A stretch of DNA of 64,000 nt from Isoetes taiwanensis (taxonomy: Eukaryota > Streptophyta > Lycopodiopsida > Isoetales > Isoetaceae), in the NCBI GenBank assembly GCA_021234155.1, contig JAJEKV010000052.1, forward strand, positions 8,643,358-8,707,357, read 5' to 3'. Position 1 is the stretch's first letter. The number at the start of each line of letters is the position of its first letter. The notes beneath the pieces were generated by a model that saw only the letters and a list, made by a program, of their open reading frames with translations, was not told where the DNA came from and did not search any database. This document shows positions 43,632 through 54,327 of this stretch, piece by piece. The position numbers and the translations under genes are program-made.

Positions 43632-44450
43632 ATGGTGATTGGCCGGTCATGTATTACAAAACTAGACCCACTTACCGGATTGGTTGCCCTTGGTGGAATA
43701 AAGATGTGGAAAGAAAAAGAGGACGGGAAGCCCATGATGCCAGTTGGATATCCTAAGCTGCTTCCTCCCAAGAAATCGGTGAAGGACCTTGGCCTGCTGC
43801 GAAACAGTATCCACAAGCATATATTGCATTGGGTTGCTTGTTCAACGTCTAACAAAGGTGCTCCAGAAACTGCCAACTACTCGGCACAGTTCACGGCCAC
43901 GATTGAATATTGGATGAAACTCTTGCAAGAACTCGGGAACATCAGCAGTGACGAAGGCACTTATAATGACTTCTGGCCATGTACTAGGCAAGCACAAGCT
44001 CCACCTCATGTAGCTGTAGTGGTAGAGCCAATTGCTACTATCACTCCTCCTTATGTCGGCCCCTGGAAGGACAAACCTGTGCCGGAATTCAACCCATACA
44101 AAGATTTGAAGAAAGGTATGTTTATTATGGCACGCCCTGATGATGTGTTGTGCCCAACTTGGGTGGGCCTAGCTACTGAGGACCCACAAGTGGATGATAA
44201 GAATGAGAACTTTGAGACTATTCTGGTGACTTGGTGGGAGCCAATCCCAGTGAGGAACCAAGTCTACCCAGCTAATTATGCCAATTGTTGGAAGAAGAGA
44301 TGGAGGCCAACGACTGCAAGTGACCGCATAGAAGTGGAGACTATCGACTACGCTTGGGAGCCATCAAACAAGAAGAAGATACCTAATATTATTAAGATAC
44401 CCGTGCATGCTGCTGAGGCATATGCAGCACTCGCAGGGGATGTCAACTAG
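43632..44450 (+). CDS. DUF7869-like protein, C-terminal part, intact frame
   Basis: A 272-codon frame continuing the gene above. It carries LVALGGIKMWKEKEDGKPMM, a proline-rich stretch (PPHVAVVVEPIATITPP), GMFIMARPDDVLCPTWVGLA, and NCWKKRWRPTTASDRIEVET near the end. The real protein starts far upstream; this frame begins at an internal Met. The stop lies about 60 bp from the right TIR, as expected for the last gene of a DNA element. The preserved C-terminus beside a shattered N-terminus suggests either recent decay or sequence errors upstream. Confidence 0.55.
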   Translation: MVIGRSCITKLDPLTGLVALGGIKMWKEKEDGKPMMPVGYPKLLPPKKSVKDLGLLRNSIHKHILHWVACSTSNKGAPETANYSAQFTATIEYWMKLLQELGNISSDEGTYNDFWPCTRQAQAPPHVAVVVEPIATITPPYVGPWKDKPVPEFNPYKDLKKGMFIMARPDDVLCPTWVGLATEDPQVDDKNENFETILVTWWEPIPVRNQVYPANYANCWKKRWRPTTASDRIEVETIDYAWEPSNKKKIPNIIKIPVHAAEAYAALAGDVN

Positions 44451-44510
44451 TGTATGAAAATGAGTCATTCATCCAAGTGTACTAAAAAATGGTCCATAAA
44501 TTCAGGTATT

Positions 44511-44535
44511 GTCCATAATTAATGAAATTGTGCTT
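44511..44535 (-). repeat. Right terminal inverted repeat of the candidate element
   Basis: GTCCATAATTAATGAAATTG and the next 5 bases; partner of 32110-32134. Confidence 0.6.
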
Positions 44536-45099
44536 ATAAAGTCTATTTAGGTTTGAAACACTAATAATTTTGATGGGTGAAGTGGTTGAGCTGCTTTTTG
44601 GTTTTTCAGGTTTTCTTGTGCAAGCACATTGGATCAGTTTTTTGGAGTTTGTGGCATTGCAATCATTTCATTTTTTTTTTGGAATTATTTCGAGTTGGCC
44701 GTGCGCATAAAGCCTACTAGCGCATGGAGATTATTCGACTTTTTGCTCCCAGTTCAGAACTTAACGTTATCTATTATATTGCTCCTAGTCCATTTTTTAT
44801 CCTCATGGTTTTCCTTAAAACCCCGAAAGGGCAGGTTTTTTGTCAAGGGGATAAGATTTCGGACTTTGTGTTGTGTGGTTTTACTTTTTAATTTATATAA
44901 CTATCGATAATTGGGTTTAAAAAGGTGTTTGGCTTTTTATATATTTTTGGCAATCCATCATTGTAACTCTACTTATTCTTTTTTGGAACACTCAATAAGG
45001 AAAGCCACTTCACTATGTTATTTGTTGTTGTATAGAGTCTCACAAGAATAGGGAAAGCATTAAAATGTCATTTTAAATGTACAAAAAAGTCAGTTTTGG
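44536..45099. other. AT-rich, no gene; contains second copy of a 36-bp direct repeat
   Basis: TATGTTATTTGTTGTTGTAT and following bases at 45014-45049 match 31612-31647 with two mismatches, same orientation. The copies lie about 463 and 479 bp outside the two TIRs. Confidence 0.55.
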
Positions 45100-45107
45100 A
45101 TGTAGAG

Positions 45108-45710
45108 CATAGATACCCGGATCGGGAACGTTTTCATCACGTGGACCTTCTCCCCGGAACCGGAACTGGAACGGGCGGGAACGGGAACTGCCGGAACGTG
45201 AATCTGAACCTTAATCTTAAAAATGGAGTTCCCAACTATTATACTTGTACTTTTTTACTTGCTTTACTTTGTTTATCAAATTTATTTTACATGGAAATTA
45301 TAAACCTTAAATAGCAACACATATTGGCAGTACAAAGTACAATCCGACACTAGAATCAGAGAAACTAAATGATTTCAACTTCTAGACTTGTAAATTTATG
45401 ATTTCGACTTGTTTCCTTGTTAAAACTGTTGATTTCGACCTATCTTCCGCCATATCCACGACCGCCAATTTATTTTAGGTTTTATTTTCTTGTAAAATTT
45501 AACTTTTAGGTCATTTGATAATGTTGAAATTTTATTTTTCTTTTCCCATGTTGGGAACGTTGTAACCGGAACGTCGGGAACGGAGTTCCCAATGATGTTC
45601 CCGGTAAGACACACTTTGGGAACGTAAGGAGAAGTTCCCGGAACGCCTCAAGCATGGGAACACGTGTTGGAACGGGAACGGAGTGTGGAACGGGGTTCCG
45701 GGTATCTATG
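45108..45710. mobile_element. hAT-like MITE rich in GGGAACG
   Basis: A 603-bp element with a 13-bp perfect TIR (CATAGATACCCGG at 45108-45120 and its complement at 45698-45710) and an 8-bp direct duplication ATGTAGAG at 45100-45107 and 45711-45718. An 8-bp TSD and a terminal CA fit the hAT superfamily. Both ends are crowded with GGAACG/CGTTCC motifs in several orientations, while the middle is AT-rich. No coding capacity. Confidence 0.85.
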
Positions 45711-45718
45711 ATGTAGAG

Positions 45719-47515
45719 ACATACTCCACATCAAACAGTTATACGACCCATTGTGAAGGTTGTTTAATTTAAGTGAAGATTATTTAATTGAACATTATTC
45801 GAGGCAAATTGTTTGGTTTGGTGTAGTACTTCGTGTAGCCTTAACCAGTTGTTTTCGTAGCACTATGTCTACAAGAGATAACGTATGTTAGCAGCAGATT
45901 GAGTACACATACAGTTGGGTTTTCTATATATTCTTGTAACTAATAACATGAACAAACTTTAAACGGTTCTTATTTTTATTTATGCAGGTTTAGGTATCAT
46001 AACATTGCAGTTCATACATGGAGCATTCATCGCCATGTTTTGGGAGCTTTTGATTCTTTGCATGAGGTTCTAGAAGCCTGTAGATTTACACTTAAATATT
46101 ATGACTACTCAAGTAGAATAGATGATGCTTAATCTATTTTATTCTCAAACATGTGGAATGGCATTAAAAAAAAAGAAAATATCTGCAATTTATGAAGGAA
46201 ACTAGAATTCCCTTGCATATGATGCAAATTGTATGCACTTAGTCATCTTTGTTGTAATCGCATTGTGAGGCCTGCAAAAATATATGGGTCAAATCATTTA
46301 CAGGCCTTGCATTTGATTTGGAATCAAGTTTGACATAGAACAACTGATGCTCGATCATCCTACCACAATACTTTGGGAATTTTAAAGACTATATATAGTT
46401 TGTAATTTCATTTTATTGTTGAATAAGATTTCTTGTAGTGCTAACTTGTATATTTTGCACATGAAGGAACCGCTTATGTGCCCTTCTATCTGACTCTACC
46501 TTGCAACAACTTTAGACTTTGAGCACAAAATTCATTATAATTAAATATTGCAGTGTCATGCATAATTAGATGTTCTAATCATTTAAGTTCTTTCTGTATT
46601 AACTAAATCCATTTTGTACAGTTACATCTCTTAAAATCTTTGCTATATTAACTAAATCCATTTTGTACAAGTTACATCTCTTAAAATCTTAAGAAAGTTG
46701 ACAATGACGAACTGTTAGAGGTTGCATATAGCAAAAAACTAAGCTCTTATTGCATTCCTTAAGGGTATGTTCATTTTTGTGCATATTTGCCCTAACACTA
46801 ACGTCATCATTGAGAACGCAAAGATCTTATGTCAAAGTACTTTATGGGCAATCCTTCTAGAGTATCGTAGGATATCAACTTCTCAAGAAGCTCTCAACTT
46901 AACAAGTTCTATGATAACAACTTTAATAAAAAATCACCATTCTTATCCCAAATGAATACGAACTCAACCAAATATGAAAATATTAACAAAAGCATATAAC
47001 CTAACCGTCATAATTAGAGATGTGGCCATATAAAATACTTATAGATGTGGCCATGTAAAATACTTATAGTCAACAATTATATGTGATTTTCATTTTGCTA
47101 TTGTAAAGTATTTAAACTATGCATTATGTTGTTTAGTGTGGAAGTTTGAACAAATTGTTGAAGATGTGTACCCTCTTAAGCCTTGACTTAAATGTATGCA
47201 ATTACATTTCATACTCCAAGTTGGAAATCCATAAAGTAAAACGTTAAATTAAACCTGGATAATGTTAATGATCAAGGTGGATATTTGGCACCATGGTTTT
47301 ATTTTATGCCCAAAATGAGCATGGGAAGGAGGTACATCCGACATACAAGGTCAGGGTTGATAGAAAAGCGCAACAAATGAAAAACACGTGAACTACAAAG
47401 CCACTAATCAAAATGAAACATAAAAATGCAAAGCACCCCAAGCACTATGAATTATATATGAAAGACAATCTGAAGCAAATTAAAGTAGTAGTGCAAAAAC
47501 AATAAGAATAAGAAT
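45719..47515. other. AT-rich intergenic DNA with two short tandem duplications
   Basis: No gene supported. A 46-bp unit starting ATTAACTAAATCCATTTTGT is duplicated at about 46597-46691, and a 25-bp unit containing GATGTGGCCAT is duplicated at about 47018-47069. Confidence 0.5.
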
Positions 47516-47956
47516 AAGAATAGTTTTTTATCGTCCACTGAGACCAATCGGCCTATGGGACCCAGAAGGAGCCTTAACAAACTTATTCTTGTCCCGGGTT
47601 AAAACCCCGCCGGAAGGGTTTTCGAGGGAAAACCGTGGCGATAATAAGAATGTCACCAAACCGCATAAGTATACATCATCATGAAATAAATGTGTATGTA
47701 CATATCAAGCGTGCCCGGGACAAAGCTGATCTCGCATGTCCATGACCTCCTCGGGTATGATCCTAGCACCCGTCACGGATGCCGATGCTCAATGTCACAT
47801 GTAGCGGCCGCGGGCGACCAACTCAACATAAGCGCCCCGGATTTGATCATATCTTTGGGCAACTTTGAAGGGTATGAGATTCATCCTCAATGACTCCCAT
47901 TTGGCGGCATTGACATTAGCACATCCCCGGCGTGGCTCACCAATCCATCTGCTGTC

Positions 47957-48328
47957 TCAATTCGAAGATGATGTGCCCCCGATGCGAATGGAGGCAATGA
48001 GTCTGCGTCTTTTCATGGGCAAGTGGGTGCGCAGGTAGCATTGTGGGCCTCGTTCCAATGTGGGATTTATGTGGCGCTGGTAGTGTGCTGTCTTGACCTG
48101 TTCAAGGGTGCTGGCATCCCAAAGCTTGTTGATGAAGCAAGCGTCAAGATATTGCCTCAAGCTATGGCGATCTGCCTCTGTTTGCACATGTATGCACCTG
48201 TGCTCCTGCACATTCCATCTAGCCATCCATTGAGCTCTCTTTTCCCTCCAGCAGGCCTTGAGGCGCTGTGGCCCCATTGCCATGATATAAGCTAGTTTAG
48301 GGAGACGAGCATCGTCCATGTTGACCAC
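47957..48328 (-). pseudogene. LINE copy 2 ORF2 C-terminal domain
   Basis: A 123-codon frame downstream of RT: MVNMDDARLPKLAYIMAMGP, WREKRAQWMARWNVQ, LDACFINKLWDASTLEQVK. This is the arginine- and tryptophan-rich post-RT region seen in many LINEs. Three-prime sequence to about 47525 is non-coding. Confidence 0.6.
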
Positions 48329-48537
48329 CTTCTAAAAATAGACAATGTGGCGATCAATAGCCGCCCTCTGAAGAGGCAAGAATCCTGTCTCTTGCAGTAG
48401 AATTTGATATGGGACTGTGGACTTCACCCCTAGTGCTCGTACCAAGAAGGCTTTCTGCACCTGCTCCAAGTCATTCCAAGTAGCGAGGGATACTACTGGG
48501 CCCTATACTTCAACCCCGTATAAAAGGACAGGCTCCA

Positions 48538-49420
48538 CTAAGACCTTGAACAGGTGTGACTGATGGGTCCAATCATACAACTCCGCTCTATGACTATTGT
48601 TTTGCATTGCATATAGTGCTTTCCGGCCCTTGAAGAACTTCGTAGCCGTATGGATGTGTCCCAGTGCATAGTAGAAGGAAACTCCACTCCCAAATATTTG
48701 TATGTGGATTCTACTTCCACATTCTGCCCTCGGTAAATGAAGGAGGGGATCCTCGGCTGTCGTGAAGATGATATGAAAACCACCTTAGTCTTGGCCAAGT
48801 TGACGCAAGATATCGGCCGCTTGACAAAATGTGTCCGAGGCATCGAGATGTCGTTGCATGTCTGCTGGTGTGTAAGCTAGGAGGTCCACATCATCGTATA
48901 TATTAACCGCTTGATGATCCGGGTAGAGAAGGTGAGCCCCGCCGCCCCCATTATTAGCAAGCCCGACTCTCAATTGATCAATGTAAAGCCCAAACAATGT
49001 TGGGGAGAGGGGCATCCCCGACGAACCCGATACTACTATCAAATGGTTGGCTTGTCGGTTTGCAACCGGCCGAGCATCTTTCATATAGCACGGCATTAAT
49101 CGCATTACGCAAATCTCACAGAACCCCCACCGTCGCAATCTTGCTCATAGTTTTCCCCGAGGCGCGGTGTCAAATGCCTTCGCAAAATCCACGCGAAGCA
49201 ACAATATAGATCCCGACGGGTTCCTACCGCTCTTCAACCAGAGCTCGCAATGTGAAGATGTGGTCAATGGTTGAGTGTCGAGTCTCAATCCTGCCTGGGT
49301 GAGGGCCCATCTCTCGCTGCCTCTGCCCGACAATCAACTGGCTGCCGAGAATCCCGGCAAAGTATTTTGCAAACACCGAATCCCGACCATGATTGTTCGG
49401 TGGTAATTGGGCGGTCGCGT
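48538..49420 (-). pseudogene. LINE copy 2 reverse transcriptase, frameshifted
   Basis: LLLRVDFAKAFDTAPR (about 49200-49150; first catalytic Asp), MPLSPTLFGLYIDQLRVGL (about 49020-48960) and NIYDDVDLLAYTPADMQRHL (about 48905-48850; the DD box), then NLAKTKVVFISS and VESTYKYLGVEF in the next frame (48843-48538). These are RT motifs A, B', C, D and E of an APE-type LINE. Confidence 0.8.
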
Positions 49421-50384
49421 GTCACCCGCCTTATAGATGGGAACAACTCGCTATTGGTCCACCGCGGCGGGGAAGCCTTCTGTAATGCCTTGTTGAACAA
49501 AGGCGGTCGCAAGATCGATATTATAGATGGCCCCGCCGCATGCCATCTAGGTGCGAGGCTTTCCCATTGGCAAGACGCCGTAAGCCTTGTTCCACGTCCG
49601 AATGCGTGATTTCCAAAGATGGCCTTCTTGCGGGGGTAATCTTTGCATGTGCACCCCCAGGATCGTATAGGCTGTTGCAAGTATTGCCTCCCATCGCCGG
49701 GGGAGTGATGTTCCACGTGGGTCAGATCGCCTTTCTAAGAACCCTTCGCCGGAAGGTCCCGGGTGACGTTCGGGAGATAAAACATTTCCCTTTGATGCTT
49801 GTTTTGCAATGTACCGCTTTCTTAGCTTTAAGGAAGACGCTGCGGTCTTTGTCGGACCGCATGTGGGCGTAAAAGCGTGGTCTCCGTGACTTGGCGGAGC
49901 CGGCGTTTGTGTTCCTTGCACTCGCATCAAACCATTGATTACGTGGGAAGGTTGTGTTCACGGAGGTCCGTCGCGCAGCGCTTATTCCAAAGCATCTCTT
50001 CTGCCTTGATCCTAAGCACATCGGTCGGCCGGCCGTATGTCTTTGCTCTAGTGTAGGATATTGCAAAATTTCTGCCAGGTCATCTATAAGCATCACGGGC
50101 ATAAGCCCCCGCATGTTCATAATCATCCAATCGCAGAGGCATGTGAGGAGTCGTGGCACGGGGGTTCGCACAACCCCTTAAGCCAACTTCAAGTAAAGTG
50201 GTAAGTGGTCCGAGTCGATCTCTTCCATCCCTATTAGTTGTTCCCACACGGAAGTGCTTGACGACATGCATATCCCCTTTTCGGGCACCGGCACATAGTC
50301 CACCACACTAGATCCTCCCCACGGTTTTCCCGTCTACAAGTGCTCTTGTGGGCCGGCCACCGTGCCGATCCATTGCGGATACAG

Positions 50385-50960
50385 TCAAAGATACCACGAG
50401 CAAAAGCAATTGTCTACCATAGCGCATGACCGATTGTCATCCGATGTCCGCGGGCCAAGCTCCTTCACGCGGACGCCTTGCAATATATCATCGATCAAGG
50501 GATCAAATCTCATGGGTTGTTCTACCCGGCAGCGCATTGAAATCTCCAAGGAGTATGACCTTTGCCCAACCCAATCTTTGTTGTATGTCATCATATAGAT
50601 CGACATAGGGTCCAACCTATCCACATCCGAAAGTGGGTGTGATAGAAGTTGCTTTCTCGCGCATGTGGAAAGTAGCGGTACGCCACAAAGAGGGGCCTCT
50701 TGCGGTTTTGCACATGCACCCACAAGTACCGGTTGTGCTTGTCCGTTGAACAAGGAGATTGACTGCCAAGGCCGCTCGATAGTAGCGAGTAACTCCCCAT
50801 GCCCCGCTAAGTCCGGGTGGCCGTATCCCGCAAGTCGGGTGATTCGTGTCCCTGCATGCTCCCATGTTTCCATAAGGAAGATGAGATCCATATCTGCGGC
50901 AACGAGTTGAGACTATCTCCCTTCGCCATGGGAAGCCCCGAGCAATTCGGGGAGACCATC
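50385..50960 (-). pseudogene. LINE copy 2 endonuclease, frameshifted
   Basis: The minus-strand frame 50891-50385 begins MDLIFLMETWEHAG (catalytic Glu), aligning with MDLIFLMETWKHAG of copy 1; other frames hold the CYYR-like and FPH segments and LGDFNA-like sequence (decayed to LEISMRC). The WNCRGFPW start is recognisable at about 50960-50930 as ARGFPWRRE. Confidence 0.65.
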
Positions 50961-50975
50961 GCGAGGCAATAATTC

Positions 50976-52703
50976 CTATTTGTCGGCGGGGGCGGTTAGG
51001 GGATTGATGGCCCACGATAGAAGGGGATGGCGAAGTAGAGGGCGGCGAATGTCGCGAAAGCAACGGAAGGTGAAGCAACTTGGCGGGGCGATGCAGCTGT
51101 AAGGGCAGGCAGTGGCATGGTCAGGGGCTGCTGGAGGGTTAGCAGGATTCGCAGCAGCATTTGGCGGCTTGAAAATTTGCATCTTACCCCGAATCAGTCC
51201 TGCAGCTCCTCCCTGTCTGCGAATGCTTTTAACTTTGGCCAACTTCATTACTGCCCGGTCTTCTTACTAGGCCGGGTCGTCTCTCGGTCAACATACAAGC
51301 GGTTCCCTTCAGTTTACTACCACGGCGTGGGATAGGATAAGCTTTCACTTGACATCTCGTGACGTAGAACGGTGACTACCCGTGGGCAGGCTATACCATG
51401 GCATGGCATCGCCCTAATAATATGTAATCGGGTACGAGGGGAATGTCATTCGAGCAAGAATCAACATTTGGAGCCGGTTTATGAGGTCCTCCCCGCCTCT
51501 TAAATCGGTGCCACGTACCACCACATTGTGGCTTCTCCCTCGGCTCATGGAACTCTCATTTTTGGGTCAATCTTGCCCGCCACAACGAGTTGTTTGTTGT
51601 CGGCCGGGCATAGGCCGTGGCCTACGTTAGGCCGGGGTGGCATTGAGTGGCTTGGGGTGCAAGATGCTTGACGGCCACCGACGCCTTGCGCACTCTTGGG
51701 GCGGTGGGGCTGCCTTGGCGGTATAGTGGTCTCTCCTTCACGAAGCTCGGGAGCTTAGCTCTGCTGAAATTGTTGCTGCCTTGTCAATTCACGATGCACC
51801 GGGCCGCAATTGCTCATGAGCCTCCCATTGAGGCCCTTGCCTTGTTCAGTGATGGCTGCCCTCGGCTCTTGCACCTTCCGATCTTGGTCATGGAGCTATG
51901 CTCCAGATCCGCCTGGCGAGTCCAGCCTAGGGTTCATTGCGGATGAGGCCACTTCTTGTGTCTCAACCCTAGTTTGAAGGGCTCTCAATTGTGGCTGGCT
52001 CTCTTCAAAAGCGACTGAACTTTTCGCATCCGCGATGGCAGCCTCCTCGACCTCGATTGAAGGCGGGAGATGGTTGTCATTGTCTCTTGCTCAACACATT
52101 GCTTGTCCTCTGTCATGGTTTCAATGGCGGTGGACATGGAATCCATCTTGAACTGCATGTCGCCAAGACTCTTCTTGTCCTTACGCCTTCCGAGTGCACT
52201 AGGCGAAGGCCATCTTCTAGGTGTCTTTGTATCGGGTCTCCATCTTTGGAAACACGCCGTTTTTCAAGAGCCACCGCCTCTTGAGCAATTTGGGTCGCGG
52301 AGGCCTGCATTTCCTCGCCAAGCAAGCAATTCGAAGCTTTGTTGCCCTCGCCATTGCTTGAACCTTGTTTCGGTGCTCCTCAACCGCCTTTGGTTTGGTG
52401 GTGGTGAAGCCCTGGATACGACTTTGCCGCTAGGCTAGAGTATCTGTCATAGGCCCTGTCGAGCTATGTTTGTTGCACGAGACTTTGCCCTTCTCTTTTT
52501 TCAATGTGCACCTATCAATTTTGCCGGTGTCATGCGGGTCGCGATTGGGGATGGCATCTATGTACTCTTCCAATAGAAGTTTTGCTGCCATATGCGCACT
52601 AGGTAGAGGGGATCAGCGATGTCGCACCATCCACATGCATATCTCAGGGGTTGGATGAAGGGACGCAGGGCTCGTCCGGCTCTTCTATCACTGGAGTTGC
52701 CAT
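50976..52703 (-). pseudogene. LINE copy 2 ORF1, frameshifted
   Basis: Starts MATPVIEEPDEPCVPSSNP at 52703, so only MAT is shared with copy 1 at the N-terminus. The middle (about 52400-51700) encodes Gln/Glu/Ala-rich coiled-coil-like pieces such as IAQEAVALEKRRVS. The C-terminal frame 51248-50976 has AGLIRGKMQIFKPPNAAANP, matching AGLVRGKLRIFRPAPAEV of copy 1. Confidence 0.6.
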
Positions 52704-52714
52704 GAATAGGGTGT

Positions 52715-52990
52715 CACCCTACAGACGCTTGTCTGAAAGCCTTCAAGCACTTTGATCACGCACAACCTCTGTCCCTTTACAGACGCCCGTCCGAAAGCTT
52801 CCACATGTCAGAAGCAGGCGCAGGCTTCCAAGTGCAAGAAGCAAGTGCAGGCTCTTTCAGACACCTGTCTGAAAGTGTTCAAGTGCATAAATCAAGCGCA
52901 GCCTCAAGTGCAACCTCTGCCACCTTACAGACGCTTGTCTGAAATGAAAATAAGCAATGGTTTTCCCTCTTACAGACAACATTGGTTGTC
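52715..52990. repeat. Tandem hairpin-forming repeats upstream of LINE copy 2
   Basis: The palindrome-like motif TTACAGACGCTTGTCTGAAA and variants occur about five times (near 52720, 52778, 52857, 52931 and 52968), separated by TTCAAGTGC-rich spacers. As in copy 1, repeats lie just 5' of ORF1, but their sequence is unrelated to those of copy 1. Confidence 0.7.
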
Positions 52991-53274
52991 AAAAAATCAA
53001 AAAATATAATAAATAAAGAATAACGCAAAAAATCAATACTTAGCCTCTAGAGGCACAAAATATATGGATGAAAAAACAAATTAACCAGTGAGTCGTGAAA
53101 AGGAACCTCTGCCCTGGCAGAACAAGGGTCAATACAATGAACATCATGCCCACAAAAGGTGCAACTCAACTAATTAAGACAGACTAGGTCATCGTTGTCG
53201 GGCGAGTTTGAGACGTCGTGCTTCATCAACAAAAAAAAGGAGTGAAAATATGGCCATCAAAATCTAGAGCTATC

Positions 53275-53784
53275 TCATAGCCTTCCGTATCTGCAACAAT
53301 CAAGATATCGAGCAAAAGACGTCTTACCCCCTTCCACAATTGTAAGAACATCATTAGGAATCGAAGGGCTCAATGCGGACAAGTGAGAATATAAATCGTT
53401 AGAGCGTTCTTGCATAGAGGACAAGAATTTGTACTGGTATCTAATTGGATCACTCTTAAAGGTAGTTATAGCATGAGAAGCGCATTCCTGAATCTCCAAC
53501 CTCAAGACCTCGAGCTTCTCATCAATATGAAATTGACTAGATAAAGAACTTTATAAGTCTTGGATCTAAGCAGACTGGAGCTTTATCGCTTGCAGAAGTT
53601 TATTATTAGCATCCAAAGAAGAACTCGGAACCGTAGAATCTTTACCCACCAAGGGAGGAGCATTTTGAGATATAAGAGCATGGGAAGAATTCAGAGTGGA
53701 ATTAGGCAGATCAGACGATGAACTTGGAGAAAAACCAAAACCCGAAGCCAAAGGATTTGAAAAGTTAGAATTCAAAGTAGCCAT
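53275..53784 (-). pseudogene. Unrecognised minus-strand coding fragment
   Basis: Frames 53784-53566 (MATLNSNFSNPLASGFGFSP, serine-rich) and 53505-53275 (MRLEIQECASHAITTFKSDP, then SSMQERSNDLYSHLSALSP) are in the same reading frame, separated by two stop codons (TAG and TAA near 53560-53540). Together they look like an N-terminal low-complexity region followed by a helical domain. Not identified; could be a retro-pseudogene or part of another element's ORF1. Confidence 0.4.
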
Positions 53785-53929
53785 ATTGGACGGAACGGAA
53801 GGAATAGCCGATTCACGGGAGCAGAGGCATTACGCCCGTAGGGCTTCGAGGCGGCGCCGCCAGCCGAGGCGGCCGAGAAGTCCTACCAGGGCGTGATGCT
53901 CTGGTGCGTGGACATGGTTGAAATCACTA

Positions 53930-54289
53930 TTTGGGGCTACAATGAGTAGCCAGAAGATTCTTTTGGGAGTCTTTCCTCGCACTTAGTCACTTGCCAAGAA
54001 GCGGACATTTCATTTGTGAAGGTCTTGGCTTATTTGGCTAATCTGGAAGAGACGGAGATCTAAGGTCTTCCAAAATGCAGTGCCTAGTCCCATCCGCTTG
54101 ATACCTATCATGAGGTATAAGTTATGGCAGGCATATCAGTTATCAAGTTTGTTTGCCCAGAAAAAGTTGGAGATATGTTCATTTTTGCAAATCGTTCATG
54201 AGAATGGCCTCTTTATTCATTTAGCCCCTTGAGAATGATCTCATTGTACTTGGTCTCATTGTAGACTCTTAATATATTCTTGAATTCTT

Positions 54290-54325
<36 letters not shown>
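53930..54325 (+). mobile_element. 5'-truncated LINE tail with 35-nt poly(A)
   Basis: Ends in 35 A residues (54291-54325). The preceding plus-strand sequence encodes a LINE ORF2 C-terminus (LAYLANLEETEI/WRRRRSKVFQNA-like, then KLWQAYQLSSLFAQKK), a tryptophan-rich ending typical of plant L1. The left boundary is approximate. Confidence 0.65.

Positions 54326-54327
<2 letters not shown>

Larger units (their letters stand above)
32110..44535. mobile_element. Candidate large TIR element carrying several unfamiliar genes
   Basis: AAGCATAATTTCATTAATTG (32110 on) and its near reverse complement (ending at 44535) form a 25-bp inverted repeat with two mismatches. Similarity continues loosely inward (both have an ATTTTTTAG 30-50 bp inside). 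Between them lie a 171-codon ORF, a three-member small gene family, a long multi-segment minus-strand gene, about 20 copies of a GC-rich palindrome and a DUF7869-like gene whose stop is about 60 bp from the right repeat. No clear target duplication is visible. That this is one mobile element is inference. Confidence 0.5.
47520..52703 (-). mobile_element. APE-type LINE copy 2, near full length but heavily frameshifted
   Basis: Minus-strand order: ORF1 start (52703), ORF1 C-terminal domain (about 51250-50976), endonuclease (about 50960-50385), linker (50171-49722), RT (about 49400-48538), C-terminal domain (48328-47957) and a 3' end near 47525 with GATAAAAAACTATTCTTATT followed by TTATTC repeats. 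Related to copy 1 throughout the shared part, and supplies the RT missing there. Almost every domain is split over two or three frames. Confidence 0.8.

Noticed and set aside
32110-44535. Endogenous giant-virus fragment (compact genes separated by hairpins)
   Set aside because: No capsid, polymerase, helicase or packaging gene is visible, and the DUF7869-like gene and TIRs favour a transposon.
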